A stretch of DNA of 64,000 bases, from contig NZ_CP067396.1 in the NCBI RefSeq assembly GCF_023617245.1, positions 5,111,001 through 5,175,000 on the forward strand, written 5' to 3'. The notes beneath the pieces were generated by a model, which was given only the letters and a program-made list of their open reading frames with translations, was not told where the DNA came from and did no database searches. Source of the stretch: Lysobacter enzymogenes (lineage in GTDB: Bacteria > Pseudomonadota > Gammaproteobacteria > Xanthomonadales > Xanthomonadaceae). The position numbers and the translations under genes are program-made. Within the stretch, counting starts at the first letter, position 1; each line of letters starts with the position of its first letter. Below are positions 18,183 to 31,698 of this stretch, one piece after another.

Positions 18183-20036
18183 ATGAGCCGAAGCTTTTCC
18201 CACCGTGTACTGCGTCCTGCGCTGCGCATCGCCCTGCTGTCCGCCGCGCTCGCCGCTGCGCCGGCCCTGCCTGCATTCGCGGCGCCCGCGGCCGCGGCCG
18301 ACGCGCAAGCCGCCGACGTCGCCGCGCGGCTCAAGGCCTTCAACGCCCTGCTCGACGAGCAATGGGAAGACCTGATGCAACAACTGCCCGAGCAGGCCAG
18401 CTTCTTCGGCGACTATCGCCGCAACGACGCGTGGGCGGATTACTCGCTGGCCGGCGCCGCACGCATGAACCGCAGCAACCGCGCCATGCTGGCGAAGTTC
18501 GAGGCGGTCGACACCCGCGGCTTCGCCGAGGCCGACCGGCTCAACCACCGGCTGATGGTGGATTGGCTCAGCAGCTCGCTGCGCAGCTACGAACTGAAGA
18601 CCTACGAAATGCCGCTGGACCAGTTCGTCGGCGTGCACCTCAACCTGACCGCGCTGGCCAGCGCGTTCCCGTTCGACAACGCGCGCCAGTACCAGGACTA
18701 CGTCGCGCGCCTGCGCGGCCTGCCCAAGCTGCTCGAACAGGTCACCGACGTGGCCCGGCAAGGGTTCAAGGACGGGCTGATGCCGCCGCGCTACCTGCTG
18801 GAAAAGGTCGCCAAGCAGTGCGACGACCTGGCCGCGCCGGCCGGCGCCGACAACGTGTTCGCCGCGTCGCTGAAGAAATTCCCCGACAGCGTGCCGGCCG
18901 CCGAACGCGAGCGCCTGCGCGGCGAGATCGTCGCGGCGATCGACCAGCAGGTGCGCCCGGCCTTCCGCGAACTCGCCCGGTTCGTGCGCGAGGACTACGC
19001 GCCGCACGGCCGCGAGCAATACGGCGTGTGGTCGCTGCCGAACGGCGAGGCGATCTACCGCGACGCGATCGAGGAATACACCACCACCCGGGCGACGCCC
19101 GAGCAGATCCACCGCCTCGGCCTGAGCGAAGTGGAGCGCATCGAGAAAGCGCAGAGCGAGATCGCCCGGCGCCTGGGCTACGCCGACCTGAAAGCGATGC
19201 GCAAGGCGGTCGCCGCCGATCCCGCGCATCACGCCAGCTCGCGCGAACAGATCGTCGACGAGTACCGCAAGTACCTCGCGCAGATGGAAACCAAGCTGCC
19301 GCAGCTGTTCGGCACCCTGCCCAAGGCCAAGGTGCAGGTGCAGGCGGTGGAGACCTGGCGCGAGAAGGAAGCCTCGGCCGCGCAGTACATGGCCGGCACG
19401 CCCGACGGCAAGCGCCCGGGCCTGATCACGGTCAACACCGGCGAGCCGGAAAAACGCCTGCTGACCCGGATCGAAGCGGTGGCCTACCACGAGGGCGTGC
19501 CCGGCCATCACCTGCAGATGAGCATCGCCCGCGAACTGCCGGCGCTGCCGAAGTTCCGCACCCTGCTCGGCCAACTCGCCTTCATCGAAGGCTGGGGCCT
19601 GTACTCGGAGGAACTGGGCAAGGACGTCGGCCTCTACCAGGACCCGTACAGCGACTTCGGCCGGCTCTCCGAAGAACTGATCCGCGCCAACCGCCTGGTG
19701 CTGGACACCGGCGTGCACTACAAGCGCTGGAGCCGCGAGCAGATGGTGCAGTGGATGCGCGAACACTCCGACATGGAGGAGCCCGATATCCAGGCCGAGA
19801 CCGACCGCTACATCGCCTGGCCGGGCCAGGCGCTGGCCTACAAGATGGGCCAGCTCAAGATCCGCGAACTGCGCGCGCGGGCGCAGCGCGAACTGGGCCC
19901 GCGCTTCGACCTGCGCGCGTTCCACGACCGCGTGCTCGGCGGCGGCGCGCTGCCGTTGCGCGAACTGGAATCGCAGATCGACGCATGGATCGCCGCGGTC
20001 AAGGCCGGCGGCGCCGGCGCGGCGGCGGCGAAGTGA
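18183..20036 (+). CDS. DUF885 family exported protein, putative metallopeptidase
   Basis: 617 aa. The N-terminal signal peptide ends at about residue 37 (ALPAFAAPA). The body is helical and contains 'AYHEGVPGHHLQMSIA' (His at about residue 436), the conserved metal-binding-like motif of DUF885 proteins, followed by 'FIEGWGLYSEEL' and 'RYIAWPGQALAYKMGQ'. The family is usually annotated as a zinc peptidase; activity has rarely been shown. It has its own 240-nt upstream region and lies between the export operon and its likely regulators. Whether it belongs to the same regulon is not evident from the sequence. Confidence 0.88.
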   Translation: MSRSFSHRVLRPALRIALLSAALAAAPALPAFAAPAAAADAQAADVAARLKAFNALLDEQWEDLMQQLPEQASFFGDYRRNDAWADYSLAGAARMNRSNRAMLAKFEAVDTRGFAEADRLNHRLMVDWLSSSLRSYELKTYEMPLDQFVGVHLNLTALASAFPFDNARQYQDYVARLRGLPKLLEQVTDVARQGFKDGLMPPRYLLEKVAKQCDDLAAPAGADNVFAASLKKFPDSVPAAERERLRGEIVAAIDQQVRPAFRELARFVREDYAPHGREQYGVWSLPNGEAIYRDAIEEYTTTRATPEQIHRLGLSEVERIEKAQSEIARRLGYADLKAMRKAVAADPAHHASSREQIVDEYRKYLAQMETKLPQLFGTLPKAKVQVQAVETWREKEASAAQYMAGTPDGKRPGLITVNTGEPEKRLLTRIEAVAYHEGVPGHHLQMSIARELPALPKFRTLLGQLAFIEGWGLYSEELGKDVGLYQDPYSDFGRLSEELIRANRLVLDTGVHYKRWSREQMVQWMREHSDMEEPDIQAETDRYIAWPGQALAYKMGQLKIRELRARAQRELGPRFDLRAFHDRVLGGGALPLRELESQIDAWIAAVKAGGAGAAAAK

Positions 20037-20295
20037 ACCGGCGCGCCGCGGTGGCGTCGCGCGCGCCATCGCTGCGCGTCCGGCCGGCCGACGCGCGCGC
20101 ACGGCGTCGTTGCGGCGAAGACCGGCATCCGCCGGACCTTCGCCGCTGATGCGCGCCGCAGCGCGCCGCGCCACCTCTCGCCGCGCGCCTGCGCCTTCCG
20201 GCCTACGCCAGCGCCGACCCGCGCTGGCATACTCGGCACCTGGAAACCGCGCGCCCTGCCGCGCTTTCCGCATCTCCCTCCGCACACGGCCCCGC

Positions 20296-21660
<1,365 letters not shown>

Positions 21661-21671
21661 GGAGAGCGAGC

Positions 21672-22976
21672 ATGCGCCGCCTGCCCTTGAGTTTGTTGTT
21701 CGGCGCGGTCGCATTGGCCTATCTGGCCGTGGGCGCGGCGGCGGCGTTGTGGCTGTCGCGACAGCTCACGCCGCCGTGGCTGGCGCTGCCGATCGTGATC
21801 GCCGCGCTGGCGCCGCTGCTGTTCTATCACGTGGGCCGTTTGTTCGCGCCGATGAACTCGCTGTTCCGCGCGCTGGCCGGCTCGGTCGCGAGCTACCGCG
21901 ACGGCGACTATTCCTTCAGCTTCAACTGGAGCGGCCACGGCGACCTGGGCGAGCTGGTGGCCAGCCACAACCGCCTGGGCGACACCCTGCGCGAGCAGCG
22001 CCTGAACCTGGTCCAGCGCGAACTGCTGCTCGACACCATGGTGCAGAACACGCCGGTGGCGATGCTGCTGGTGGATCCCTCGCGGCGCGTGGTGCTGGGC
22101 AACCTGGCCGCGCGCAAGATGCTCGGCGAGGGCCGGCGCCTGGAAGGCCAGGACTTCGGCGAACTCATGCGCGAGGCGCCGGCGCCGATGCAGGAAGCCT
22201 TCGAACGCGGCGGCGACGGCATGTTCAGCGTCGGCGACGTCGAGAACGAGGACATCTACCACTTGTCGCGGCGCATGTTCCGCCTCAACGGCCGCGTCCA
22301 CGAACTGGTGCTGCTGCGCCAGCTCACCGCCGAACTGCGCCGGCAGGAAGTGCAGACCTGGAAGAAGGTGATCCGGGTGATCAGCCACGAGCTCAACAAC
22401 TCGCTGGCGCCGATCGCCTCGCTGGCCCACTCCGGCGCCGAGTTGCTGCGCCGCGGCCAGTACGAGCGGCTGCCGACCGCGCTGAACACCATCGAGGAGC
22501 GCGCGCGCCATCTGGAAGGCTTCATCCGCGACTACGCCCGCTTCGCCAAGCTGCCGTCGCCGCGGCTGGAACCGATCGAGTGGTCGCGCTTCATCCAGCA
22601 GCTGCGCAGCCAGGTCGAGTTCGGCTACGACGGCGTGCAGGGCGAGGCGATCGCGCGGGTCGACGCGGCGCAGCTGGAGCAGAGCCTGATCAACCTGCTC
22701 AAGAACGCGCACGAATCGGGTTCGGCGCCGGAGGAAGTGCGCCTGCAGCTGCGGCGCGCGCCCGACGCCTGGCGCATCGACGTGCTCGACCGCGGCACCG
22801 GCATGAACGAAGCGGTGCTGGCCAACGCGCTGCTGCCGTTCTACTCGACCAAGCGCAACGGCACCGGCCTGGGCCTGGCGCTGGCGCGCGAGATCGCCGA
22901 AGCGCACGGCGGCCGCATCGCCCTGCTCAACCGCGAAGGCGGCGGGTTGTGCGTATCGATGGTGTTGCCGGACTGA
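21672..22976 (+). CDS. Membrane sensor histidine kinase, partner of the NtrC-type regulator
   Basis: 434 aa. Two N-terminal membrane helices (about residues 5-28 and 35-55) leave only a tiny periplasmic loop, so sensing is probably within the membrane or cytoplasm. A HAMP-like linker and a PAS-like region (about 110-200) follow. The dimerization helix has the phospho-acceptor His at about residue 239 (VISHELNNSLAPI). The ATPase domain shows an N-box (NLLKNAHESG) and the G-box 'GTGLGLALAREIAEAHGG'. It is co-transcribed with the regulator upstream. Confidence 0.93.
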   Translation: MRRLPLSLLFGAVALAYLAVGAAAALWLSRQLTPPWLALPIVIAALAPLLFYHVGRLFAPMNSLFRALAGSVASYRDGDYSFSFNWSGHGDLGELVASHNRLGDTLREQRLNLVQRELLLDTMVQNTPVAMLLVDPSRRVVLGNLAARKMLGEGRRLEGQDFGELMREAPAPMQEAFERGGDGMFSVGDVENEDIYHLSRRMFRLNGRVHELVLLRQLTAELRRQEVQTWKKVIRVISHELNNSLAPIASLAHSGAELLRRGQYERLPTALNTIEERARHLEGFIRDYARFAKLPSPRLEPIEWSRFIQQLRSQVEFGYDGVQGEAIARVDAAQLEQSLINLLKNAHESGSAPEEVRLQLRRAPDAWRIDVLDRGTGMNEAVLANALLPFYSTKRNGTGLGLALAREIAEAHGGRIALLNREGGGLCVSMVLPD

Positions 22977-23038
22977 CCGCGGCGGCGGTCATGGCGCGTC
23001 GATAGCGCAGGATTCGGCGGCGGCACATGCAAGTCCGC

Positions 23039-23097
23039 GGTCGCGGCTCGCGCCGCTCCTACAGGAAGCCGTTGTAGCAGCGGCGCGAGCCGCGACC
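23039..23097. repeat. Inverted-repeat element (GGTCGCGGCTCGCGCCGCT type)
   Basis: Arms of about 18 bp (23039-23057 and 23079-23097) are perfect complements around a 21-nt centre with 'CTCCTACAGGAAGCCGTTGTAG'-like pairing. It lies between the convergent kinase and glmU genes and could terminate both transcripts. It is a second repeat family, distinct from the CGTCATTCC type. Confidence 0.75.
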
Positions 23098-23234
23098 ACG
23101 AAGATCCGCACGCCGGCACAACCATCGCCCCCACGTCGTTTCCGCCGCGACGGCGGAATCCATGCGACAACCGATGCCCCTCCATCGCGAAGGAACATCG
23201 GCCCGCGTCCGCGCACAGCGCCTCGCGCAGCGCC

Positions 23235-24620
23235 TCAATCCTTCGGCTTCTTCACCGGCCGCTTCCACCCTTCCACCGTCGCCTGGCGCGCGCGGCCGAT
23301 GCTCAACTCGCCGGCCGGCGCCGGCCGGGTGATCGTCGAGCCGGCGGCGATGGTCGCGTCCTTGCCGATGGTCACCGGCGCCACCAGCGAGGAGTTGGAG
23401 CCGATGAAGGCGCCGTCCTCGATCGTGGTGACCCACTTGTTGACCCCGTCGTAGTTGCAGGTGATGGTGCCCGCGCCGACGTTGACGCCCGCGCCGATGA
23501 CCGCATCGCCGAGGTAGGTCAGGTGGTTGGCCTTGCTGCCCACGCCGACGCGCGCGTTCTTGGTCTCGACGAAATTGCCCACGTGCGCGCCGTCGGCCAG
23601 CACCGTGCCCGGGCGCAGGCGCGCGTAGGGGCCGATCTGCGCGGCGCCCTCGACCGTCACGCCGTCGAGGTCGCAATGCGCGCGCACTTCGGTGCCGGCG
23701 CCCAGGCGCACGTCCTTGAGCCGGCAGAACGGGCCGATGCGCACGCCGTCGCCGAGTTCGACCGTGCCTTCCAGGATCGCGTCGACGTCGATCTCGACGT
23801 CGCGGCCCACCGTCACCGTGCCGCGCTGGTCGTAGCGCGCCGGGTCGGCCAGGCGCGCGCCCTGCACGCACAGCGCGCGCGCGGCGCGGCGCTGGAACGC
23901 GCGTTCGAGCTGGGCCAGCTGCCACGGATCGTTGGCGCCCTCGACTTCGATCGGGTCGTCCACGTGGACCATCTCGGCCGGGCTGTACTCGGCCGCGGCG
24001 GAGGCGAACACGTCGGTGAGGTAGTACTCGCCCTGGGCGTTGTCGTTGCCCAGGCGGTCGAGCCAGCGCCGCAGCGGTTCGCCGTCGGCGACCAGGATCC
24101 CGGTGTTGACGGTGCGGATCGCGCGCTCGTCCTCGTCGGCGTCCTTGTGCTCGACGATGCGGCCGACCCGGCCTTCCGGATCGCGCACGATGCGGCCGTA
24201 GCCGGTCGGGTCGTCGAGGTCGGCGACCAACACCGCCAGCCGTCCGGGCGCGTCGAGCAGGCGCTGCAGGGTCGGCGCGGCGATCAGCGGCACGTCGCCG
24301 TACAGCACCAGCACGCGCGCGTCCTGCGGCACGCCCGGCATCGCCTGCTGCACGGCGTGGCCGGTGCCCAGGCGCTGCTCCTGCTCGCTCCAATGCAGGT
24401 CGTCCTGGCCGGCGAACGCGGCGCGGACCTGCTCGCCGCCGTGGCCGTAGACCAGGTGGATGCCGGCCGGACGCAGCGCGCGCGCGGTGTCGATCACGTG
24501 GGCCAGCATCGGCCGCCCGGCGATCTTCTGCAGCACCTTGGCGGTCGCCGACTTCATCCGCTTGCCCTCGCCGGCGGCGAGAATGACGATGTGCAACTGG
24601 TTCATCGACTCATGAGCCAT
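23235..24620 (-). CDS. glmU: Bifunctional GlcNAc-1-P uridyltransferase / GlcN-1-P acetyltransferase
   Basis: Makes UDP-GlcNAc in the cytoplasm in two steps. 461 aa. The N-terminal pyrophosphorylase has 'ILAAGEGKRMKS' (Lys where many relatives have Thr) and 'VLYGDVPLI'. From about residue 255 a left-handed hexapeptide-repeat helix forms the acetyltransferase, with 'GDAVIGAGVNVGAGTITCNYDG' as its best-conserved stretch. Two starts are possible: 24620 (AGGAAG 9 nt upstream) and 24605 (poor ribosome site), so I use 24620. It shares the strand with the ATP synthase operon, but a GtrA-like gene on the other strand interrupts. Confidence 0.96.
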   Translation of the reverse strand: MAHESMNQLHIVILAAGEGKRMKSATAKVLQKIAGRPMLAHVIDTARALRPAGIHLVYGHGGEQVRAAFAGQDDLHWSEQEQRLGTGHAVQQAMPGVPQDARVLVLYGDVPLIAAPTLQRLLDAPGRLAVLVADLDDPTGYGRIVRDPEGRVGRIVEHKDADEDERAIRTVNTGILVADGEPLRRWLDRLGNDNAQGEYYLTDVFASAAAEYSPAEMVHVDDPIEVEGANDPWQLAQLERAFQRRAARALCVQGARLADPARYDQRGTVTVGRDVEIDVDAILEGTVELGDGVRIGPFCRLKDVRLGAGTEVRAHCDLDGVTVEGAAQIGPYARLRPGTVLADGAHVGNFVETKNARVGVGSKANHLTYLGDAVIGAGVNVGAGTITCNYDGVNKWVTTIEDGAFIGSNSSLVAPVTIGKDATIAAGSTITRPAPAGELSIGRARQATVEGWKRPVKKPKD

Positions 24621-25040
24621 GTACGAAATCTTCCTGAGCTGTTCGGTTGCTTGACGTGGGCCCCCCGTCGGAGCCGAATCTTAGCAGCGCCGCCCGCACG
24701 ACCCTGCACGCGCGCTGAGCGCGCGCGGCGCCGGGGCGCGATCTGCGATGGCCGAGGCAGTCCGGCCGCGGGCGTATGCGTCGCGACGACGCGATAGCGG
24801 CAAGGGGCGGTTCGCGCTGAACGGGGTTCCGGCTGCGATGGCGGCCCGATCGCGCACCAGAGCCTTTCAGAGACCGCGCCCGCGCGCGACCGTCCGCGGG
24901 CGCCGGCGCGCAGCTCGAAGCCCGCGCCGGCCCGCCATCCACAGCCCCAGCTGACCGGTCCGCCGCCTGCGCATTCGTCCAACGCGCCAGCTTTCACTAA
25001 ACTGCCGCATCCCCCGCTGACGCCAGGCACTCCCCCGCCC
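24621..25040. other. Divergent intergenic region glmU / GtrA-like gene
   Basis: 420 nt with no supported gene. The frames present are arginine-rich and have no ribosome sites. It must contain the glmU promoter and that of the plus-strand gene; no specific element was recognised. Confidence 0.5.
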
Positions 25041-25424
25041 ATGAGCCTGACCCGACAAGGTCGCAACTACCTGATCTTCGGCGCGATCCAATACTGCGTG
25101 GACTGGGGAATGATGGTCGGCCTGAGCCACATGGGCATGCCGGTGGAAGCGGCCAACCTGGCCGGCCGCGTCAGCGGCGCGCTGCTGGGGTTCTGGCTCA
25201 ACGGCCGCTTCACCTTCAACGGCGAGGACAGCGCGCTCGGCCGCCGCCAGTTCGGACGCTTCGTCGCCCTGTGGATCGGCAGCACGGTGCTCAGCACCGT
25301 GGCGATCAGCCTGGTCGACACCTATGCCGGCCTGAAGTGGACGTGGCTGGCGAAGCCGGTGATCGAGCTGGCCCTGGCCGTGGTCGGGTTCACGCTGTCG
25401 CGGTACTGGGTCTATCGGCGCTGA
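25041..25424 (+). CDS. GtrA-like four-helix membrane protein
   Basis: 127 aa, typical GtrA length, with four hydrophobic segments (about residues 8-28, 36-54, 72-92 and 103-122). 'NFLxxR'-like landmarks appear as 'FWLNGRFTFNG' and the C-terminus 'SRYWVYRR' matches the family. GtrA proteins are thought to move undecaprenyl-linked sugars across the inner membrane for O-antigen or teichoic-acid modification. No glycosyltransferase partner is adjacent, so the sugar is unknown. It lies alone on the plus strand between glmU and atpC. Confidence 0.85.
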   Translation: MSLTRQGRNYLIFGAIQYCVDWGMMVGLSHMGMPVEAANLAGRVSGALLGFWLNGRFTFNGEDSALGRRQFGRFVALWIGSTVLSTVAISLVDTYAGLKWTWLAKPVIELALAVVGFTLSRYWVYRR

Positions 25425-25493
25425 GGCGGCGCCGCGCGCCACGCCGCGATCCCGGCCGGACGAGATCCGTCCGCGGCCGCGAAATCGAAAATG

Positions 25494-25520
25494 AAAACGC
25501 CGGCGCGAGGCCGGCGTTTT
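25494..25520. terminator. Bidirectional intrinsic terminator between gtrA-like and atpC
   Basis: AAAACGCCGGC (25494-25504) and GCCGGCGTTTT (25510-25520) form a perfect 11-bp stem with a 5-nt loop. It is flanked by A-runs on one side and T-runs on the other, so it can stop the GtrA-like transcript and the ATP synthase operon from either direction. Confidence 0.9.
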
Positions 25521-25543
25521 CGTAGCTGCGGACGGACCGCGGC

Positions 25544-25969
25544 TCAGTGCTTCATGTTCTTGCGCAGGCGCTCGAGCGCCTGCAGCTGCGCCATCGCCTC
25601 GGCCAGCTTGGCCTGCGCCTCGGCGATGTCCATCTGCGGGCCGCGGTTGGCCAGCGCGCGCTCGGCTTCTTCCTTGGCCGCGCGCACGGCGGCTTCGTCG
25701 ATGTCCTGGGCGCGGATCGCGGTGTCGGCCAGCACGGTCACGACCTGCGGCTGCACCTCGAGGATGCCGCCGGAGACCGCGAAGTCGAGCTGCTCGCCGC
25801 TGGGCAGGGTCACCACGACCTTGCCCGGCTTGAGCCGGGTGATCAGCGGCGCATGGCGCGGCGCGATGCCGAGTTCGCCGATCTCGCCGGTGGCGACCAG
25901 CAGCGTCGCTTCGCCGTGGAAGATCTCGTCTTCGGCGCTGACGATGTCGCAACGGAAGGTGGATGCCAT
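25544..25969 (-). CDS. atpC: ATP synthase F1 epsilon subunit
   Basis: 141 aa. It has the beta-sandwich N-terminal domain (STFRCDIVSAEDEIFHGEA, 'IGELGIAPRHAPLIT') and the C-terminal helical pair of Ala/Glu repeats ending 'LERLRKNMKH'. It is part of the rotor stalk, contacts gamma and can inhibit ATP hydrolysis. It is the last gene of the operon, before a strong terminator, and is separated from atpD by 138 nt holding an inverted repeat. Confidence 0.96.
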   Translation of the reverse strand: MASTFRCDIVSAEDEIFHGEATLLVATGEIGELGIAPRHAPLITRLKPGKVVVTLPSGEQLDFAVSGGILEVQPQVVTVLADTAIRAQDIDEAAVRAAKEEAERALANRGPQMDIAEAQAKLAEAMAQLQALERLRKNMKH

Positions 25970-25992
25970 GTCTGTCTCGCTTTGCTCGTTCG

Positions 25993-26092
25993 ACGGGAAC
26001 TGGGAATGGGGAACCGGGCTTCGGCGAACCGGCGATCCGCGCGGGCGCTGTGCGCCGCTACGGTTGCCTGCCGCCCGTTCCCGGTTCCCGGG
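25993..26092. repeat. Inverted repeat between atpD and atpC
   Basis: G-rich 'GGGAATGGGGAACCGGG' (26003-26018 area) is mirrored by 'CCCGTTCCCGGTTCCCGGG' (26074-26092). A related element lies between atpA and atpH (30173-30235). Such insertions usually stabilise or attenuate operon mRNA; that role is inferred here. Confidence 0.65.
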
Positions 26093-26107
26093 ACGCCGTC
26101 AGGCGTC

Positions 26108-27544
<1,437 letters not shown>

Positions 27545-27613
27545 CTTGGATTCCTCAGTAACTTTCAAATGCTGCTGGTGGTCGCAGGCCGTCGGCCGCG
27601 CCCACCGGATGGG

Positions 27614-28477
27614 TTAGACCGCGGCGGCGCCGCCGACGATTTCGGAGATTTCCTGGGTGATCGCCGCCTGGCGCGCCTTGTTGTAGACCAGGTTCAAGGT
27701 GCCGATCAGCTTGGTGGCGTTGTCGCTCGCCGCCTTCATCGCGACCATGCGCGCGGCATGCTCGGACGCCACGTTCTCCAGCACCGCCTGGTACACCAGC
27801 GACTCGATGTAGCGGGTCAGCACGTGGTCGAGCACGGTCTGCGCATCGGGTTCGTAGATGTAGTCCCAGTCGTGCTTGGCGACCTGGGTTTCCGGCGCCG
27901 GCAGCGGCAGCAGCTGGTCGAACGCCGCGCGCTGGGTCATGGTGTTGACGAAGTCGTTGTAGCAGACGAACACGCGATCGACGGTGCCGGCGCTGTAGGC
28001 GTCGAGCACGACCTTGATCACGCCGATCAGCTGCTCCACGTGCGGCTGGTCGCCCAGGTGGGTGACCGAGGCGAGCATGTTGACCTTGATCCGGCGGAAG
28101 AACACCGAGGCCTTCTGGCCGATGGTGACCACGTCGACCTCGACGCCCTGCTCCTGCCACTTGCGGAACTCGCCGAGCAGCTTGCGGAACAGGTTGTTGT
28201 TGAGGCCGCCGGCCAGGCCGCGGTCGGACGACACGATCACGTAGCCGACGCGCTTCACGTCCTTGCGCTCGACCATGTACGGATGCCGGTAATCGGAATT
28301 GGCCTGGGCCAGGTGTCCGATCACCTGCTTGATCACGCGCGCGTACGGGCGCGAGGTCTTCATCCGATCCTGCGCCTTGCGGATCTTGGAAGCCGAGACC
28401 ATTTCCAGCGCGCGGGTCACCTTGCGGGTGTTCTGCACGCTCTTGATCTTGGTTTTGATTTCGCGTCCGCCTGCCAT
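27614..28477 (-). CDS. atpG: ATP synthase F1 gamma subunit
   Basis: 287 aa. The N-terminal 'GGREIKTKIKSVQNTRKVT' and C-terminal 'LNLVYNKARQAAITQEISEIVGGAAA' helices form the central rotor shaft; 'VIVSSDRGLAGGLNNNLFR' is the conserved Rossmann-like segment. Converts rotation of the c-ring into conformational changes in beta. It sits between atpA and atpD in the standard order. Confidence 0.97.
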   Translation of the reverse strand: MAGGREIKTKIKSVQNTRKVTRALEMVSASKIRKAQDRMKTSRPYARVIKQVIGHLAQANSDYRHPYMVERKDVKRVGYVIVSSDRGLAGGLNNNLFRKLLGEFRKWQEQGVEVDVVTIGQKASVFFRRIKVNMLASVTHLGDQPHVEQLIGVIKVVLDAYSAGTVDRVFVCYNDFVNTMTQRAAFDQLLPLPAPETQVAKHDWDYIYEPDAQTVLDHVLTRYIESLVYQAVLENVASEHAARMVAMKAASDNATKLIGTLNLVYNKARQAAITQEISEIVGGAAAV

Positions 28478-28562
28478 CTCTCGCTCGCTTTGTTCGCTTT
28501 AGGGCGTGGGGTTCTGGGTGGCGCGCAAACCGGCGCGGCCGGCTTGCGCTATGCGACCCGCC

Positions 28563-30113
<1,551 letters not shown>

Positions 30114-30172
30114 TGTCGTTTCCTTGGTCCTGCATCGCGACGAAGCGACGCGCGGGTGCTTTCTTTTTTACG

Positions 30173-30235
30173 GGGGGCGGGAGTCGGGAACCGGAAGCGC
30201 TGCGCTTCGACGATTCCCGGTTCCCCGTTCCCGGC
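30173..30235. repeat. Inverted repeat between atpH and atpA
   Basis: The core GAAGCGC-T-GCGCTTC (30194-30208) is perfect and is flanked by CGGGAACCG / ATTCCCGGTTCCC arms. Similar to the atpD-atpC spacer element. It could change the relative expression of atpH and atpA by mRNA processing, which is inference. Confidence 0.65.
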
Positions 30236-30236
30236 T

Positions 30237-30764
30237 TTAACCGGCCAGCGCCGTCTGCAGGCGCGCCAGCTTGCCCTTGAGCGAGCCGTCGATCACCACT
30301 TCGCCGGCGTCGATCACCGCGCCGCCGATCAGCGAAGCGTCGATGGCCGTCTCGATCTCGACCTGGCGGCCGAAGCGCTTGACCAGCGCGGCCTTGATCG
30401 AATCGAGCTCGGCCGCCGGCAGGTCGCTGGCGGAGGTGACCTTGGCCTTGACCACGCGGTCGGCGTCGGCGCGCAGTTCCTCGAACAGGCCGGCGATTTC
30501 CGGCAGCAGGGCGAGGCGGCGGTTGTCCGCGAGCAGGGTCAGGAACCGCTGCACGGGTTCGTCCGCGTGGTCGATCGCGACCAGGGCGACCGCGTCGCTG
30601 ACGCTCAGGCGCGGATGGCCGAGCACCGACTGCACCTGCGGATCGGCGGCGACGCGCGCCGAGAAGGCGAGCGCTTGCGACCAATCGGCGGTGCGGCCGG
30701 CGTCGCGCGCCAGCGCGAACGCGGCGCGGGCATACGGTCGGGCGAGGGTGAGGTTCTGGCTCAT
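30237..30764 (-). CDS. atpH: ATP synthase F1 delta subunit
   Basis: 175 aa. The six-helix N-terminal domain starts 'LTLARPYARAAFALARD', and the C-terminal part has 'GGAVIDAGEVVIDGSLKGKLARL', the signature of delta/OSCP. It links the top of F1 to the b-subunit stator. It follows atpF by 17 nt. Confidence 0.96.
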   Translation of the reverse strand: MSQNLTLARPYARAAFALARDAGRTADWSQALAFSARVAADPQVQSVLGHPRLSVSDAVALVAIDHADEPVQRFLTLLADNRRLALLPEIAGLFEELRADADRVVKAKVTSASDLPAAELDSIKAALVKRFGRQVEIETAIDASLIGGAVIDAGEVVIDGSLKGKLARLQTALAG

Positions 30765-30781
30765 CGCGTTGGGCTACCCGG

Positions 30782-31252
30782 TCAGATTTCCGCGGCCAGC
30801 TCGTCGAGCAGCGCCTTGTGGGCGTTGGCGTCGATTTCGCGCTTGAGCAGCTTCTCGGCGCCGGTGACGGCCAGCGCGGACACCTGCTTGCGCAGGTCCT
30901 CGCGGGCGCGGTCGGCGGCGGCGGCGATTTCGGCGTCGGCCAGCGCCTTCAGGCGCGTGCCTTCGACCATCGCGTCGGTCTTGGCCTGGTCGACGATCTG
31001 GTTGGCGCGCGAATGCGCCTGCTCGACGACTTCGTTGGCCTTGACGCGCGCTTCGCGCACGATTTCATCCGCCTGCGCGCGCGCCTGCTGGATGAGCACC
31101 TCAGCGCCTTCGGCATTCGCCAGACCCTGGGCAATCTTTTGTTGCCGTTCTTCGATCGCCTTGTTCAGGGGCGGCCAAATGAACTTCATCGTGAACCAGA
31201 TCAAGATCGCGAACGTGATCATCTGGCCGAAGAAGGTCATGTTGATATTCAT
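30782..31252 (-). CDS. atpF: ATP synthase Fo b subunit
   Basis: 156 aa. One N-terminal membrane helix (MTFFGQMITFAILIWFTMK) is followed by a long charged coiled coil reaching up to F1. This is the standard single b-subunit form, with no second b' gene. It dimerizes to form the peripheral stalk. Confidence 0.97.
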   Translation of the reverse strand: MNINMTFFGQMITFAILIWFTMKFIWPPLNKAIEERQQKIAQGLANAEGAEVLIQQARAQADEIVREARVKANEVVEQAHSRANQIVDQAKTDAMVEGTRLKALADAEIAAAADRAREDLRKQVSALAVTGAEKLLKREIDANAHKALLDELAAEI

Positions 31253-31339
31253 GACAGCTCCGATGGGACGCTGCGGGCGCTAAGGCCCGGGAGAGCCGCC
31301 CGCTCGCGCGGACGGCTCAGACTGCTCGCTGAGCGAGGA

Positions 31340-31621
31340 TCAGCCGGCGGCGCCGGCAGCCTGCAGGGCGCCCAGCAGCGGGTTGCCGAAGGCGAACAGC
31401 AAGCCGACGGCCAGCGCGATGATGAACGCCGCGTCGATCAGGCCGGCCAGCAGGAACATGCGGCCCTGCAGCATCGGCACCAGTTCCGGCTGACGGGCGG
31501 CCGACTCAAGGAACTTCGAGCCCATCAGCGCGATGCCGAGGCAAGCGCCGATCGCGCCGAGGCCGACCATGATGCCGATCGCGATAGCGGTCAGGCCCTG
31601 CACATTGGCGATGAATTCCAT
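31340..31621 (-). CDS. atpE: ATP synthase Fo c subunit
   Basis: 93 aa hairpin of two membrane helices with the polar loop 'ESAARQPE' and the ion-binding Asp in 'AGLIDAAFII'. The first helix lacks the Gln/Ser/Thr ligand set of sodium-dependent rings, so proton coupling is expected. An AGGAG site precedes the ATG. The N-terminus is longer than in E. coli (79 aa). Confidence 0.96.
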   Translation of the reverse strand: MEFIANVQGLTAIAIGIMVGLGAIGACLGIALMGSKFLESAARQPELVPMLQGRMFLLAGLIDAAFIIALAVGLLFAFGNPLLGALQAAGAAG

Positions 31622-31698
31622 GGTTTTCTCCTACTGAAACGTTGGTTTGGCTAAAGGAAAGGGTGAAACGCGCAAAGAACTAAAAGGTGGAACGCGGG